64,000 nucleotides of DNA from Streptomyces sp. S.PNR 29 (GTDB lineage Bacteria; Actinomycetota; Actinomycetes; Streptomycetales; Streptomycetaceae), in assembly GCF_030386795.1 (NCBI RefSeq), contig NZ_JANUQM010000003.1, positions 744,001 to 808,000 of the forward strand, in the 5' to 3' direction. The notes under the pieces were generated by a model. The model was not told where the DNA came from, searched no databases, and was given only the letters and a program-made list of their open reading frames with translations. A program made the translations under genes and the position numbers. Positions 1 to 12,698 of the stretch are shown here, piece by piece (position 1 is the first letter of the stretch; the number at the start of each line of letters is the position of its first letter).

Positions 1-3000
1 GCTCCCGAGGCCGCACCGGAGGAACAGGCCTACGGGGACGCGCCGGCGGAGCTGCCGGTGACGCCGTGGGTGGTCACCGGCCGGAACGAGGCGGCGCTGC
101 GCGAGCAGGCCGCACGGCTGCTGGACCACCTCACGCAGCAGCCCGGCCTGAGCCCGAAGGACGTGGGCTTCTCGCTGGTCGGGACACGGTCGGCGTTCGA
201 GCAGCGCGCGGTCGTGGTCGGCAGCGACCTGGCGGCGCTGACGGAGGGCGTCCGCGCCTTGGCGGCCCAGGAGCCGAGCCCGGATGTGATCGCGGGCACG
301 GCCGAGGCCCGCGGCGGCATCGTGTTCGTGTTCCCGGGTCAGGGGTCGCAGTGGGTCGGTATGGGGCGGGAGTTGTGGGATGCCTCGCCGGTCTTCGCCG
401 AGTCGATGGTGGCGTGTGAGCGTGCGCTGGCGCCGTTCGTGGACTGGTCGCTGAAGGACGTGGTGTTCCGCGACGCCGAGGACCCGTTGTGGGCGCGGGT
501 GGATGTGGTGCAGCCGGTGTTGTGGGCGGTGATGGTGTCGCTGGCTGCGGTGTGGCGGTCGTTCGGGGTGGAGCCGGCGGCGGTGGTGGGTCACTCGCAG
601 GGTGAGGTGGCTGCTGCGTGTGTGGCTGGTGGGTTGTCGTTGGAGGACGGTGCGCGGGTGGTCGCGGTGCGCTCGCGGCTGGTGCGGGAGAAGCTGTCGG
701 GCCGGGGCGGAATGGTCTCGGTGGCGCTTCCGGTGGAGGCGGTGGAAGAGCGGCTGGCCCGGTTCGAAGGCCGGATCGGGGTGGCGGCGGTGAACGGGCC
801 GTCCTCCGTGGTGGTGTCCGGTGAGGTCGAGGCGCTGGACGCGCTGCTGGCGGAGTGCGAGGAGGCGGGGGTGCGGGCCCGTCGTATCGCGGTGGACTAC
901 GCCTCCCACTCGGCGCAGGTCGACGCTCTCAACGAGGAACTGCTCTCCGAGCTGGCCGAGTTGAAGCCGCGGTCGTCGTCGGTGGCGTTCTATTCGACGG
1001 TGACCGGTGAGCGGCTGGACACGGCCGGGCTGGACGCCCGGTACTGGGTGACGAACCTGCGTGAGCGGGTCAACTTCGAGCCGGTCACGCGCCTGCTGGC
1101 GGAGAAGGGGGCCGGGGTCTTCGTCGAGTCCAGCCCTCACCCGGTGCTCACCGTGGCGGTGACGGAGACCGGCGAGGCGGCGGACCGCCCGGTCGTGGCC
1201 GTGGGTTCGCTGCGACGCGAGGAGGGTGGTCTTCAGCGGTTCCTGACCTCGCTGGCCGAGGCGTACGTCGCCGGTGTCCCGGTGGACTGGTCGGTGACGT
1301 TCGCCGGGAGCGGCGCCCGCCGGGTGGCTCTGCCGACGTACGCCTTCCAGCATCAGCGCTACTGGCTGGACGACGTGGTGTTGCCGGGGCAGGGCGGTGG
1401 TGGTTCGTCCGATCCGGCGGACGCGGCGTTCTGGGGTGCGGTGGAGCGCGCGGACGTCGAGAGTGTGGCCTCGCTGGTGGACGGGGCGGACGCGCAGGTG
1501 TGGGAGTCGGTGCTTCCGGCCCTGTCGGCCTGGCGCAACGGCCGTCGTACGCAGACGGTCATCGACTCGTGGCGGTACCGGACGGTGTGGCGTTCGGTGA
1601 CGGTGCCGTCGGCGGTTTCACTGAATGGCCGGTGGCTGGTGGTCAGCCCCGGCAAGGGCGCTCCGGTGGAGCAGGTCACTCAGGCGCTGGCGTCGGCGGG
1701 TGCCGAGGCACGGGTGCTGGAGGCGGCGCCTGCGGATCGTGGGGCCTTGGCGGAATGGTTCGCCGGGGCGGGTGAGATCGCCGGTGTGGTGTCGCTGCTG
1801 GCGTGGGACGAGGACGAGGCACTGTCGTCGTCGCTCGCGCTGGTGCAGGCCCATGCGGACGCCGGGCTGTCGGCGCCGGTATGGGTCCTGACTCAGGGTG
1901 CGGCGGCCGTGGGTTCGGACGACGCCGTCCGCGCGGCGCAGACGTCGTTGTGGGCGTGGGGTCAGGTCGTCGGTCTGGAACTGCCCGGTGTGTGGGGCGG
2001 TCTGGTGGACGTTCCCGACGTGTGGGACGAGAAGGCGGGGTCGTGGCTGGCGGCGGTGCTGGCGGCCGGTGAGGGCGAGGACCAGGTCGCCGTACGGTCC
2101 TCGGGTGTCTATGGGCGCCGTCTGGTGCGGGCGCCGCTGGGCGCGGGCGCGGTGCCGGTGCGGGAGTTCAAGCCGCAGGGCACCGTACTCATCACTGGCG
2201 GTACGGGTGGTCTCGGTGGGCACCTGGCGCGCTGGCTGGTGGGCGAGGGCGTGGGGCATCTGCTGCTGGTCAGCCGGCGCGGTGAGGACGCCGAGGGCGC
2301 GGCCGAGCTGGTCGCGGAGTTGCGGGAGTCGGGTGCGCAGGTGACGGTCGCGGCGTGTGACGTGACCGACCGCGAAGCCCTGACCCGGGTGGTCGCCGGC
2401 ATTCCCGCCGAGCATCCGCTGACCGCCGTCTTCCACGCCGCGGGCCTGTCCGGATACGCCCAGGTCGCCGAAGCGACCACGGAACACTTCGGCGAAGTGA
2501 TGTCGGCTCGTGTGGCCGGCGCCCGTCACCTGGACGAGCTGACGGCCGGGCTGGAGCTGGACGCGTTCGTGGTGTTCTCCTCCGGTGCGGCCGTGTGGGG
2601 GAGCGGAGGCAACGGGGCCAACGCCGCTGCGGGCGGTTTCCTGGACGGTCTGGTGCGGGAGCGCCGGGCGCAGGGCCTCGCCGGGGCTTCGGTGTCGTGG
2701 GGTGGCTGGCAGGCCACCGGCATGGCGGAGGGCGAGACGGCGGCGCAGCTGTCGCGTCGCGGGGTGCGGTTGCTGGATCCGGCACTGGCGGTGCGAGCAC
2801 TGCGTCAGGTGCTGGAGCAGGACGAGGTGTCGGTGACGGTCGCCGACATGGACTGGGCGCTGTTCACCCCCGGGTATGCGATGGCGCGGCGGCGGCCGCT
2901 GATCGAGGACGTGCCCGAAGCCGCCCAGGCGTTGCGGCAGGCCGGGGAGCTCGCGGACGAGGAGGACTCCGGAGCGGCCGGTGCGGGGCTGCGGGAGCGG

Positions 3001-6000
3001 CTTGCGGGGCTGACCGAGGCGGAGCAGCGGGCGTTGCTGCTGGGGATGGTGCGGCAGGAGGCCGCGCAGGTGCTGGCGCACGGGTCCACGGCGGAGATCA
3101 CGCCGAGCCGGCCGTTCAAGGACCTTGGCTTCGACTCGCTGACCGCGATGGAGCTGCGCAACCGGCTGCAGAAGGCGACCGGGCTGCGGCTGCCCGCCAC
3201 CCTCGTCTTCGACCACCCCGACCCGGAACGACTGGCCGCCATGCTGCGCGCCGAACTCGTCGACACCGAGCCGGGTTCCGGCACGGTGGTGCCCACCGCC
3301 CGGCCCGCGGACGACGAACCGCTCGCGATCGTCGGCATGGCCTGCCGCTACCCCGGTGGCGTGCTCGACGCCGAAGGCCTGTGGCGCGTGCTGGCCGAAG
3401 GCCGGGACGAACTGTCCGACTTCCCCACCGACCGGGGCTGGGAGCGCTGGGGCGCGCCCGCGGTCGACCAGGCCGGATTCCTCCAGGGAGCCGGTGACTT
3501 CGACGCCTCCTTCTTCGGCATCTCCCCGCGCGAGGCGACCTCGATGGACCCGCAGCAGCGGCTGCTGCTGGAGGTGTCGTGGGAGGCCGTGGAGAAGGCC
3601 GGCATCGACCCGCAGTCGCTGCGCAACTCGGCCACCGGTGTCTTCGTCGGCGGCGGCCCGCAGGACTATCCCGCGGTGCTGATGGGCTCCTCCGAGGCGG
3701 GCGGCGGCTACGGCATGACCGGCGCGCTCGGCAGTGTCATGTCCGGCCGTGTCTCCTACGTACTGGGCCTCGAAGGCCCCGCGGTGACCGTCGACACGGC
3801 GTGCTCGTCCTCGCTGGTCGCCCTGCACCTCGCCGCCCAGTCCCTCCACAACGGCGAGTGCGACCTGGCGCTGGCGGGAGGCGTGACCATCATGGCCACG
3901 CCGGGTGCCTTCGCGGAGTTCGACACGCTCGGCGGCATGGCCGGTGACGGTCGCTGCAAGGCGTTCGCGGCCTCGGCGGACGGCACCGGCTGGGGCGAGG
4001 GCGTCGGCATGGTCGTCGTGGAGCGCCTGTCGGACGCGCTCCGCAACGGTCACGAGGTGCTCGCGGTGATCCGTGGCTCGGCGATCAACCAGGACGGTGC
4101 GTCGAACGGCCTGAGCGCCCCGAACGGACCGTCGCAGCAGCGGGTGATCCGTACGGCGCTGGCCAACGCGGGCCTGACGCCGGCGGACGTGGACATGGTC
4201 GAGGCGCACGGCACGGGCACCAAGCTCGGTGACCCGATCGAGGCGCAGGCGCTGCTGGCGACCTACGGCCAGGACCGGCACGAGGGCCGGCCGCTGTGGC
4301 TGGGCTCGGTGAAGTCCAACTTCGGCCACACGGGTGCCGCCGCCGGTGTCGCGGGCGTCATCAAGTCCGTACTGGCGCTGCGGAACGGACTGATGCCGAA
4401 GACCCTGCATGTCGACGAGCCGACGCCTGAGGTCGACTGGTCGGCGGGTGCGGTGGAGCTGCTGACCGAGGCACGGGAGTGGCCCCAGACGGGTCGGCCG
4501 CGCCGCGTGGGCGTCTCCTCGTTCGGGATCAGCGGGACGAACGCGCACCTGATTCTGGAGGAGGCTCCGCAGACCGCGGCAGTGGTCGAGCAGCGGGACG
4601 GATCCGTGGCCCCGGTGTCCTCGCCGGTGGTGCCGTGGGTCGTGTCGGGCCGCTCGGAGACCGCGTTGCGGGCGCAGGCGACGCGGCTGGTGGAGCATCT
4701 GACGCAGCGGCCGGAAGCGGGCCCGCTGGACGTGGGCTTCTCGCTGGTGGGGTCGCGATCGGCGTTCGAGCAGCGTGCGGTGGTGCTGGGCGCGGACCGG
4801 GAGGAGTTGCTGGCCGGGATGCGGGCGGTGGCCGAAGGCGGGCAGGCGTCCGGCATGGTCACCGGGCGCGCCGTGCAATCCGGCGTGGTGTTCGTGTTCC
4901 CGGGTCAGGGGTCGCAGTGGGTCGGTATGGGGCGGGAGTTGTGGGATGCCTCGCCGGTGTTCGCCGAGTCGATGGTGGCGTGTGAGCGTGCGCTGGCGCC
5001 GTTCGTGGACTGGTCGCTGAAGGACGTGGTGTTCCGGGACGCCGAGGACCCGTTGTGGGCGCGGGTGGATGTGGTGCAGCCGGTGTTGTGGGCGGTGATG
5101 GTGTCGCTGGCTGCGGTGTGGCGGTCGTTCGGGGTGGAGCCGGCGGCGGTGGTGGGTCACTCGCAGGGTGAGGTCGCCGCCGCCTGTGTGGCCGGTGGGT
5201 TGTCGTTGGAGGACGGTGCGCGGGTGGTCGCGGTGCGTTCGCGGCTGGTGCGGGAGAAGCTGTCGGGCCGGGGTGGGATGGTCTCGGTGGCGCTTCCGGT
5301 GGCTGAGGTGGAGGAGCGTCTGGCCCGGTTCGAGGGCCGGGTCGGGGTGGCGGCGGTGAATGGTCCGTCGTCGGTGGTGGTCTCGGGTGAGGTCGAGGCG
5401 CTGGACGCGCTGCTGGTGGAGTGCGAGGAGGCGGGGGTGCGGGCCCGTCGTATCGCGGTGGACTACGCCTCCCACTCGGCGCAGGTCGACGCTCTCAACG
5501 ACGAACTGCTCTCCGAGCTCGCCGAGTTGAAGCCGCGGTCGTCGTCGGTGGCGTTCTATTCGACGGTGACCGGTGAGCGGCTGGACACGGCCGGGCTGGA
5601 CGCCCGGTACTGGGTGACCAACCTGCGTGAGCGGGTCAACTTCGAGCCCGTCACGCGCCTGCTGGCCGAACAGGAACACCACTTCTTCGTCGAATCCAGC
5701 CCCCACCCGGTCCTGACGGTCGCGGTGACGGAGACCGGCGAGGCGGCGGACCGCCCGGTCGTGGCCGTGGGTTCGCTGCGACGCGAGGAGGGCGGCGCCC
5801 GGCGGCTGCTGTCCTCGCTGGCCGAGGCATACGTCGCCGGGGTGCCCGTCGACTGGGCCAAGGCCTACGACGGCACCGGCGCCCGGTCCGTGGACCTGCC
5901 CACCTACGCCTTCCAGCACCAGCATTACTGGCTCGACGGCGCAGTACTGCCCGGTCAGAACAGCGGTGGGACGACCGACCCGGTGGATGCGGCGTTCTGG

Positions 6001-9000
6001 GGCGCCGTCGAGCGCGCGGACATCGAGAGCGTGGCCTCGCTCGTCGACGGGGTCGACCAGCAGGCCTGGGAGAGCGTCGTCCCGGCGCTGTCGGCTTGGC
6101 GCAAGGGGCGCCAGGAGCGAGCGGTACTGGATTCCTGGCGCTACCGGACTCTGTGGCGTTCGGTGACGGTGCCGTCGGCGGCTTCCCTGAGTGGTGTGTG
6201 GCTGGTGGTCAGCCCCGGCCAGGACGCTCCCCTGGAGCAGGTCACTCAGGCGCTGGCGTCGGCGGGTGCCGAGGTACGCGTGCTGGAGGCGGCGCCTGCG
6301 GACCGTGGGGCTTTGGCGGAGCGGTTCGCCGAAGCGGGTCAGATCGCCGGTGTGGTGTCGCTGCTGGCGTGGGACGAGGATGCCGCGTTGGCGTCGTCGC
6401 TGGCGCTGGTGCAGGCGCACGCGGATGCCGGGTTGTCGGCGCCGGTGTGGGTGCTGACCCAGGGCGCGGCGGCGGTGGGTGCCGGGGACGTGGTGCGTGC
6501 TGGGCAGTCGGCGCTGTGGGCGTGGGGTCAGGTGGCCGGTCTGGAGCTGCCCGCTGTGTGGGGCGGTCTGGTGGACGTTCCCGACGTGTGGGACGAGAAG
6601 GCGGCGTCGTGGCTGGCGGCGGTGCTCGCGGCCGGTGAGGGCGAGGACCAGGTCGCGGTGCGGTCCTCGGGCGTGTACGGGCGCCGTCTGGTGCGGGCGC
6701 CGCTGGGCGCGGGTGCGGTGCCGGTGCGGGAGTTCAAGCCGCAGGGCACCGTACTCATCACGGGTGGCACCGGCGGTGTCGGCGGTCATCTCGCCCGCTG
6801 GCTGGCCGGTGAGGGCGTTGACCGGCTGCTGCTGACGAGCCGCCGTGGCCCGGAGGCCGACGGGGTCGGCGAACTGGTCGAGGAACTGCGCGGGTTGGGC
6901 ACCGAGGTGACGGTGGTCGCCTGTGACGTCACCGACCGGGAGGACCTCGCCCGCGTCATCGCGGACATCCCGGCCGAGCATCCGCTGACCGCCGTCTTCC
7001 ACACCGCCGGCGTCGCCAGCTACGGCACTGTCCACGAGCTGGACCCCCGTGACATGCATGCGCAGATGGCCGCGAAGACCCTCGGCGCGCGTCACCTGGA
7101 CGAGCTGACGGCCGGGCTGGAGCTGGACGCGTTCGTGCTGTTCTCCTCGGGCGCCGCGGTGTGGGGCAGTGCGGGCAATGGTGCGTACGCGGCGGCGAAC
7201 GCCTATCTGGACGGTCTGGCGTGGGAGCGCCGGGCACGTGGTGCGGTGGCGACGTCGGTGTCGTGGGGTGGCTGGAAGGCCACGGGTATGGCGACGGACA
7301 GCACGGCCGAGCAGCTTGAGCGTCGCGGTGTGCGGGCGATGGAGCCGGCACTGGCGGTGGAGGCGCTGCGTCAGGCGCTGGAGCAGGACGAGACGGCGCT
7401 GACGGTGACGGACATGGACTGGGGGAGGTTCACTCCCGGGTACGCCATGGCGCGTCGCAGGCCGTTGATCGAGGACATTCCCGAGGCCGCGCGGGCACTC
7501 GCCGAAGAATCCGACGACACCACCGGCGAGGACACGGGCGGATCGGCCTTCCGGGCGGAGCTCGCGGCACTCGGCCAGGCCGAACAGCTCGACCTGCTGC
7601 TGGACCTCGTGCGCGACGAGGCCGCCGGCATCCTGGCTCACTCCTCCACCGCCGAGATCACCCCCGAGCGGCCGTTCAAGGACCTCGGCTTCGACTCGCT
7701 GACCGCGATGGAGCTGCGCAACCGGCTGCAGAAGGCGACCGGACTGCGGCTGCCCGCCACCCTCGTCTTCGACTACCCCAACCCTCGACAGCTCGCCGCC
7801 CTCCTGCGCGGTGAACTCCTCGGCACCGACGCCGACGCCGTACGGCCCACCGAGGTCGTCCGGGCCGCGGACGACGAGCCGCTCGCGATCGTCGGCATGG
7901 CCTGCCGTTACTCGGGCGGGGTGGCCTCCCCGGAGGACCTGTGGCAGCTGGTGGTGGAGAACCGCGAGGGGCTGTCCGACTTCCCCTCCTACCGAGGCTG
8001 GGACCGCTGGAACCTCGGCAGCCTCCGCCGTGCCGGATTCCTGCACGAGGCGGGCGACTTCGACGCCGGCTTCTTCGGGATCTCGCCGCGTGAGGCCATG
8101 GCGATGGACCCGCAGCAGCGACTGCTGCTGGAGGCTTCGTGGGAGGCCGTGGAACGGACCGGCATCGACCCGCAGTCGCTGCGCGGCAGCGACACCGGCG
8201 TCTTCGTGGGCGGTACGGCGGTCGAGTACGGCGCCCTGCTCATGAATTCGCCGACCAGCCAGGGCTATGCCGTCACCGGATCCTCCGGAAGCGTCATGTC
8301 CGGGCGGATCTCCTACTCCCTCGGCCTCGAAGGGCCCGCCGTCAGCGTGGACACGGCGTGCTCGTCCTCGCTGGTCGCCCTGCACCTCGCCGCCCAGGCG
8401 CTGCGCAACGGGGAGTGCTCCCTCGCGCTGACCGGCGGTGTGGGCCTCATGGCCACGCCGGGAGCGTTCGCGGAGTTCGACACGCTCGGCGGACTCTCGC
8501 AGGACGGACGTACCAAGGCGTTCGCGGCGGCGGCCGACGGCATCGGCTGGGGCGAGGGCGTCGGCATGATCGTTCTGGAGCGCCTGTCGGACGCGCGCCG
8601 CAACGGTCACGAGGTGCTCGCGGTGATCCGTGGCTCGGCGATCAACCAGGACGGTGCGTCGAACGGCCTGAGCGCCCCGAACGGACCGTCGCAGCAGCGG
8701 GTGATCCGTGCCGCGCTGGCCAACGCGGGCCTGACGCCGGCGGACGTGGACATGGTCGAGGCGCACGGCACGGGCACCAAGCTCGGTGACCCGATCGAGG
8801 CGCAGGCACTGCTCGCCACCTACGGCCAGGACCGCCCGGCCGACCGGCCGCTGTGGCTCGGCTCCGTGAAGACGAACATCGGCCACACGGGTGCCGCCGC
8901 CGGCGTCGCGGGCGTCATCAAGTCCGTACTGGCGTTGCGGAACGGACTGATGCCCAAGACGCTCAACGTGGACGAGCCGACGCCCGAGGTCGACTGGTCC

Positions 9001-12000
9001 GCGGGTGACGTGGAGCTGCTGACCGACGCACGGGAATGGCCCCAGACGGAGCAGCCGCGCCGCGCGGGCGTCTCCTCGTTCGGAATCAGCGGCACCAACG
9101 CGCACGTGATCATCGAAGAGGCACCGGCGGACGAGGAGGCACCGGCCCGGCCCGGCACCGACAGCCCGGCGACCCCGGCACTGGCGACGTCCGTCGTCCC
9201 CTGGGTGATCTCCGCCCGATCCGGCGGTGCCCTGCGCGGCCAGGCACAGCGCCTGCGCGACCTGGTGGAGCGCACACCTGACCTCGACCCTGCCGACGTG
9301 GCGTTCTCGCTCGCGACGACGCGCGCCGGCCTGGAGCACCGCGCGGTCGTGGTCGGCAGCGACCTGGCGGCGCTGACGGAGGGCGTCCGCGCCTTGGCGG
9401 CCCAGGAGCCGAGCCCGGATGTGATCGCGGGCACGGCCGAGGCTCACGGACGCATCGTGTTCGTGTTCCCGGGTCAGGGGTCGCAGTGGGTCGGTATGGG
9501 GCGGGAGTTGTGGGATGCCTCGCCGGTCTTCGCGGAGTCGATGGTGGCGTGTGAGCGTGCGCTGGCGCCGTTCGTGGACTGGTCGCTGAAGGACGTGGTG
9601 TTCCGGGACGCGGAGGACCCGTTGTGGGCGCGGGTGGATGTGGTGCAGCCGGTGTTGTGGGCGGTGATGGTGTCGCTGGCTGCGGTGTGGCGGTCGTTCG
9701 GGGTGGAGCCGGCGGCGGTGGTGGGTCACTCGCAGGGTGAGGTGGCTGCTGCGTGTGTGGCTGGTGGGTTGTCGTTGGAGGACGGTGCGCGGGTGGTCGC
9801 GGTGCGCTCGCGGCTGGTGCGGGAGAAGTTGTCGGGCCGGGGCGGGATGGTCTCGGTGGCGCTTCCGGTGGCTGAGGTGGAGGAGCGTTTGGCCCGGTTC
9901 GAGGGCCGGATCGGGGTGGCGGCGGTGAACGGGCCGTCGTCGGTGGTGGTGTCGGGTGAGGTCGAGGCGCTGGACGCGCTGCTGGTGGAGTGCGAGGAGG
10001 CGGGGGTGCGGGCCCGTCGTATCGCGGTGGACTACGCCTCCCACTCGGCGCAGGTGGATGCGTTGAACGAGGATCTGCTGGCGGAGCTGGCCGAGTTGAA
10101 GCCGCGGTCGTCGTCGGTGGCGTTCTATTCGACGGTGACCGGTGAGCGGCTGGACACGGCCGGGCTGGATGCCCGGTACTGGGTGACGAACCTGCGTGAG
10201 CGGGTCAACTTCGAGCCGGTCACGCGTCTGCTGGCGGAGAAGGGGGCCGGGGTCTTCGTCGAGTCCAGCCCTCACCCGGTGCTCACCGTGGCGGTGACGG
10301 AGACCGGCGAGGCGGCGGACCGCCCGGTCGTGGCCCTGGGTTCGCTGCGGCGTGAGGAGGGCGGTGCCCGGCGGCTCCTGGCGTCGCTGGCCGAGGCGTA
10401 CGTCGCGGGTGTCCCGGTGGACTGGTCGGTGGCGTTCGCCGGAAGCGGCGCCCGCCGGGTGGACCTGCCCACCTACGCCTTCCAGCACCAGCGCTACTGG
10501 CTCGAAGGCGTCACCATCGGCGGCGAGATCGACACCGCGTCGACGGACGAGGTGGATGCCGCCTTCTGGGACGCCGTCGAGCGGGAGGACCTGGCGGATC
10601 TCGCCCAGGTGCTCGACGCCTCCGACGGCATGGACTCCGCCTCCATCGAGGCCGCCGAGGCCTGGCTGCCGGCGCTGTCGGCCTGGCGCAAGGGCCGGCG
10701 GTCGCAGACGACCCTCGACTCCTGGCGCTACCGCACCGAATGGCGCGCCAACGGCATGTCCCTCCAGGCCCGCTTGAGTGGTGTGTGGCTGGTGGTCGGT
10801 TCCGGTCCGGAGGCTCCGGTGGAGCGGGTCACTCAGGCGCTGGCCGGGGCGGGTGCCGAGGTGCGGGTGCTGGATGCGCCTGTGGATCGTGGGGCTTTGG
10901 CGGAGTGGTTCGCCGGGGCGGGTGAGATCGCGGGTGTGGTGTCGCTGCTGGCGTGGGACGAGGATGCCGCGTTGGCGTCGTCGCTGGCGCTGGTGCAGGC
11001 GCACGCGGATGCCGGGTTGTCGGCGCCGGTGTGGGTGCTGACCCAGGGCGCGGCGGCGGTGGGTGCCGGGGACGTGGTGCGTGCTGGGCAGTCGGCGCTG
11101 TGGGCGTGGGGTCAGGTGGCCGGTCTGGAGCTGCCCGCTGTGTGGGGCGGTCTGGTGGACGTTCCCGTCGAGTGGGATGCGCGGGTGTCGTCCGCGCTGG
11201 TGGCGGTGCTGGCGGCCGGTGACGGCGAGGACCAGGTCGCCGTACGGTCCTCGGGCGTGTACGCCCGTCGTCTGGTGCGGGCGCCGCTGGGCGCGGGTGC
11301 GGTGCCGGTGCGGGAGTTCAAGCCGCAGGGCACCGTGCTGATCACGGGTGGCACCGGCGGTGTCGGCGGTCATCTCGCGCGCTGGCTGGCCGGTGAGGGT
11401 GTTGACCGTCTGCTGCTGGTGAGCCGTCGTGGCCCGGAGGCCGACGGGGCACGTGAACTGGTCGAGGAACTCCGGGCGTTGGGCACCGAGGTGACGGTGG
11501 CCGCCTGTGACGTCACCGACCGCGCAGCCCTAGCACAGGTGATCGCGGACATCCCGGCCGAGCATCCGCTGACCGCCGTCTTCCACACCGCCGGCACCTC
11601 GGGCTACGCCCAGGTCGCCGAAGCGACTCCGGAACACTTCGGCGAAGTGATGTCGGCTCGTGTGGCCGGCGCCCGTCACCTGGACGAGCTGACGGCCGGG
11701 CTGGAGCTGGACGCGTTCGTGGTGTTCTCCTCCGGTGCGGTCGTGTGGGGGAGCGGAGGCAACGGGGCCAACGCCGCTGCGGGCGGTTTCCTGGACGGTC
11801 TGGTGCGGGAGCGCCGGGCGCAGGGCCTCGCCGGGGCTTCGGTGTCGTGGGGTGGCTGGCAGGCCACCGGCATGGCGGAGGGCGAGACGGCGGCGCAGCT
11901 GTCGCGTCGCGGGGTGCGGTTGCTGGATCCGGCACTGGCGGTGCGAGCACTGCGTCAGGTGCTGGAGCAGGACGAGGTGTCGGTGACGGTCGCCGACATG

Positions 12001-12651
12001 GACTGGGCGCTGTTCACCCCCGGGTATGCGATGGCCCGGCGGCGGCCGCTGCTGGAGGACGTCCCCGAAGCCGCCCGGGCACTGCGCGACGTGACCGACC
12101 CCGAGCCGGAGGCAGCGGACGAGGCGGCCGGTGCGGGGCTGCGGGAGCGGCTTGCGGGGCTGACCGAGGCGGAGCAGCGGGCGTTGCTGCTGGGGATGGT
12201 GCGGCAGGAGGCCGCGCAGGTGCTGGCGCACGGGTCCACGGCGGAGATCACGCCGAGCCGGCCGTTCAAGGACCTGGGCTTCGACTCGCTGACCGCGATG
12301 GAGCTGCGCAACCGGCTGCAGAAGGCGACCGGGCTGCGGCTGCCCGCCACCCTCGTCTTCGACCACCCCAACTCCGAGCGCGTCGCCGACCTTCTGCACA
12401 CCGACCTCGCCGAGGACGGGCAGCAGGGCATCAGCGACGTTCTCGACATCAGGCGGGAGCTGACGCGGATCGGCGAAGCGCTGGACAGCGTGGCCACCGA
12501 TCCGCAGGCACGCGAGGACATCGTCGATCACCTTCGTGACCTCATCACCCAGCTCAGCACCGCTGAGAAGGACGCCACGACGACCGATCTCGAAGCCGCC
12601 ACCGACGACGAGATCTTCGACTTCATCGACCGCGACCTTGGCGTGTCCTGA
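1..12651 (+). CDS. olmA6: Oligomycin-type modular PKS OlmA6, 5' end outside the window (three modules)
   Basis: This is a type I polyketide synthase whose reading frame is already open at base 1, so its first ketosynthase lies outside. Visible domains by base: AT 322-1230, KR 1560-2880, ACP about 2980-3240 (Ser codon 3136); KS 3316-4560 (Cys codon 3802 in TACSSS), AT 4888-5790, KR 6130-7450, ACP 7560-7815; KS 7876-9120, AT 9457-10350, KR 10730-12050, ACP 12140-12400; then a C-terminal docking tail. All three ATs carry GHSQGE and YASHS, the methylmalonyl-CoA signature. No module has a DH or ER. The middle KR keeps Tyr (7186) and Asn (7198) and has the A-type Trp. The first and third KRs read NGANAAAGG where an active enzyme has Tyr and Asn, so they should be dead. 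Predicted output is keto, hydroxyl, keto with three methyl branches, which fits C11, C9 and C7 of oligomycin. The symbol rests on that collinearity and on neighbour order. Confidence 0.88.
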   Translation, partial: APEAAPEEQAYGDAPAELPVTPWVVTGRNEAALREQAARLLDHLTQQPGLSPKDVGFSLVGTRSAFEQRAVVVGSDLAALTEGVRALAAQEPSPDVIAGTAEARGGIVFVFPGQGSQWVGMGRELWDASPVFAESMVACERALAPFVDWSLKDVVFRDAEDPLWARVDVVQPVLWAVMVSLAAVWRSFGVEPAAVVGHSQGEVAAACVAGGLSLEDGARVVAVRSRLVREKLSGRGGMVSVALPVEAVEERLARFEGRIGVAAVNGPSSVVVSGEVEALDALLAECEEAGVRARRIAVDYASHSAQVDALNEELLSELAELKPRSSSVAFYSTVTGERLDTAGLDARYWVTNLRERVNFEPVTRLLAEKGAGVFVESSPHPVLTVAVTETGEAADRPVVAVGSLRREEGGLQRFLTSLAEAYVAGVPVDWSVTFAGSGARRVALPTYAFQHQRYWLDDVVLPGQGGGGSSDPADAAFWGAVERADVESVASLVDGADAQVWESVLPALSAWRNGRRTQTVIDSWRYRTVWRSVTVPSAVSLNGRWLVVSPGKGAPVEQVTQALASAGAEARVLEAAPADRGALAEWFAGAGEIAGVVSLLAWDEDEALSSSLALVQAHADAGLSAPVWVLTQGAAAVGSDDAVRAAQTSLWAWGQVVGLELPGVWGGLVDVPDVWDEKAGSWLAAVLAAGEGEDQVAVRSSGVYGRRLVRAPLGAGAVPVREFKPQGTVLITGGTGGLGGHLARWLVGEGVGHLLLVSRRGEDAEGAAELVAELRESGAQVTVAACDVTDREALTRVVAGIPAEHPLTAVFHAAGLSGYAQVAEATTEHFGEVMSARVAGARHLDELTAGLELDAFVVFSSGAAVWGSGGNGANAAAGGFLDGLVRERRAQGLAGASVSWGGWQATGMAEGETAAQLSRRGVRLLDPALAVRALRQVLEQDEVSVTVADMDWALFTPGYAMARRRPLIEDVPEAAQALRQAGELADEEDSGAAGAGLRERLAGLTEAEQRALLLGMVRQEAAQVLAHGSTAEITPSRPFKDLGFDSLTAMELRNRLQKATGLRLPATLVFDHPDPERLAAMLRAELVDTEPGSGTVVPTARPADDEPLAIVGMACRYPGGVLDAEGLWRVLAEGRDELSDFPTDRGWERWGAPAVDQAGFLQGAGDFDASFFGISPREATSMDPQQRLLLEVSWEAVEKAGIDPQSLRNSATGVFVGGGPQDYPAVLMGSSEAGGGYGMTGALGSVMSGRVSYVLGLEGPAVTVDTACSSSLVALHLAAQSLHNGECDLALAGGVTIMATPGAFAEFDTLGGMAGDGRCKAFAASADGTGWGEGVGMVVVERLSDALRNGHEVLAVIRGSAINQDGASNGLSAPNGPSQQRVIRTALANAGLTPADVDMVEAHGTGTKLGDPIEAQALLATYGQDRHEGRPLWLGSVKSNFGHTGAAAGVAGVIKSVLALRNGLMPKTLHVDEPTPEVDWSAGAVELLTEAREWPQTGRPRRVGVSSFGISGTNAHLILEEAPQTAAVVEQRDGSVAPVSSPVVPWVVSGRSETALRAQATRLVEHLTQRPEAGPLDVGFSLVGSRSAFEQRAVVLGADREELLAGMRAVAEGGQASGMVTGRAVQSGVVFVFPGQGSQWVGMGRELWDASPVFAESMVACERALAPFVDWSLKDVVFRDAEDPLWARVDVVQPVLWAVMVSLAAVWRSFGVEPAAVVGHSQGEVAAACVAGGLSLEDGARVVAVRSRLVREKLSGRGGMVSVALPVAEVEERLARFEGRVGVAAVNGPSSVVVSGEVEALDALLVECEEAGVRARRIAVDYASHSAQVDALNDELLSELAELKPRSSSVAFYSTVTGERLDTAGLDARYWVTNLRERVNFEPVTRLLAEQEHHFFVESSPHPVLTVAVTETGEAADRPVVAVGSLRREEGGARRLLSSLAEAYVAGVPVDWAKAYDGTGARSVDLPTYAFQHQHYWLDGAVLPGQNSGGTTDPVDAAFWGAVERADIESVASLVDGVDQQAWESVVPALSAWRKGRQERAVLDSWRYRTLWRSVTVPSAASLSGVWLVVSPGQDAPLEQVTQALASAGAEVRVLEAAPADRGALAERFAEAGQIAGVVSLLAWDEDAALASSLALVQAHADAGLSAPVWVLTQGAAAVGAGDVVRAGQSALWAWGQVAGLELPAVWGGLVDVPDVWDEKAASWLAAVLAAGEGEDQVAVRSSGVYGRRLVRAPLGAGAVPVREFKPQGTVLITGGTGGVGGHLARWLAGEGVDRLLLTSRRGPEADGVGELVEELRGLGTEVTVVACDVTDREDLARVIADIPAEHPLTAVFHTAGVASYGTVHELDPRDMHAQMAAKTLGARHLDELTAGLELDAFVLFSSGAAVWGSAGNGAYAAANAYLDGLAWERRARGAVATSVSWGGWKATGMATDSTAEQLERRGVRAMEPALAVEALRQALEQDETALTVTDMDWGRFTPGYAMARRRPLIEDIPEAARALAEESDDTTGEDTGGSAFRAELAALGQAEQLDLLLDLVRDEAAGILAHSSTAEITPERPFKDLGFDSLTAMELRNRLQKATGLRLPATLVFDYPNPRQLAALLRGELLGTDADAVRPTEVVRAADDEPLAIVGMACRYSGGVASPEDLWQLVVENREGLSDFPSYRGWDRWNLGSLRRAGFLHEAGDFDAGFFGISPREAMAMDPQQRLLLEASWEAVERTGIDPQSLRGSDTGVFVGGTAVEYGALLMNSPTSQGYAVTGSSGSVMSGRISYSLGLEGPAVSVDTACSSSLVALHLAAQALRNGECSLALTGGVGLMATPGAFAEFDTLGGLSQDGRTKAFAAAADGIGWGEGVGMIVLERLSDARRNGHEVLAVIRGSAINQDGASNGLSAPNGPSQQRVIRAALANAGLTPADVDMVEAHGTGTKLGDPIEAQALLATYGQDRPADRPLWLGSVKTNIGHTGAAAGVAGVIKSVLALRNGLMPKTLNVDEPTPEVDWSAGDVELLTDAREWPQTEQPRRAGVSSFGISGTNAHVIIEEAPADEEAPARPGTDSPATPALATSVVPWVISARSGGALRGQAQRLRDLVERTPDLDPADVAFSLATTRAGLEHRAVVVGSDLAALTEGVRALAAQEPSPDVIAGTAEAHGRIVFVFPGQGSQWVGMGRELWDASPVFAESMVACERALAPFVDWSLKDVVFRDAEDPLWARVDVVQPVLWAVMVSLAAVWRSFGVEPAAVVGHSQGEVAAACVAGGLSLEDGARVVAVRSRLVREKLSGRGGMVSVALPVAEVEERLARFEGRIGVAAVNGPSSVVVSGEVEALDALLVECEEAGVRARRIAVDYASHSAQVDALNEDLLAELAELKPRSSSVAFYSTVTGERLDTAGLDARYWVTNLRERVNFEPVTRLLAEKGAGVFVESSPHPVLTVAVTETGEAADRPVVALGSLRREEGGARRLLASLAEAYVAGVPVDWSVAFAGSGARRVDLPTYAFQHQRYWLEGVTIGGEIDTASTDEVDAAFWDAVEREDLADLAQVLDASDGMDSASIEAAEAWLPALSAWRKGRRSQTTLDSWRYRTEWRANGMSLQARLSGVWLVVGSGPEAPVERVTQALAGAGAEVRVLDAPVDRGALAEWFAGAGEIAGVVSLLAWDEDAALASSLALVQAHADAGLSAPVWVLTQGAAAVGAGDVVRAGQSALWAWGQVAGLELPAVWGGLVDVPVEWDARVSSALVAVLAAGDGEDQVAVRSSGVYARRLVRAPLGAGAVPVREFKPQGTVLITGGTGGVGGHLARWLAGEGVDRLLLVSRRGPEADGARELVEELRALGTEVTVAACDVTDRAALAQVIADIPAEHPLTAVFHTAGTSGYAQVAEATPEHFGEVMSARVAGARHLDELTAGLELDAFVVFSSGAVVWGSGGNGANAAAGGFLDGLVRERRAQGLAGASVSWGGWQATGMAEGETAAQLSRRGVRLLDPALAVRALRQVLEQDEVSVTVADMDWALFTPGYAMARRRPLLEDVPEAARALRDVTDPEPEAADEAAGAGLRERLAGLTEAEQRALLLGMVRQEAAQVLAHGSTAEITPSRPFKDLGFDSLTAMELRNRLQKATGLRLPATLVFDHPNSERVADLLHTDLAEDGQQGISDVLDIRRELTRIGEALDSVATDPQAREDIVDHLRDLITQLSTAEKDATTTDLEAATDDEIFDFIDRDLGVS

Positions 12652-12698
12652 ACAGGTACCAGCCGGGCTCTCAACTGCTTCAGAGTGGGAATTTCACG

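Noticed and set aside
1618..11373. Very long open frame antisense to olmA6
   Set aside because: High-GC codon bias leaves the antisense frame free of stops. Its translation is Arg/His/Gln-rich without domains, while the plus strand has complete PKS domains.
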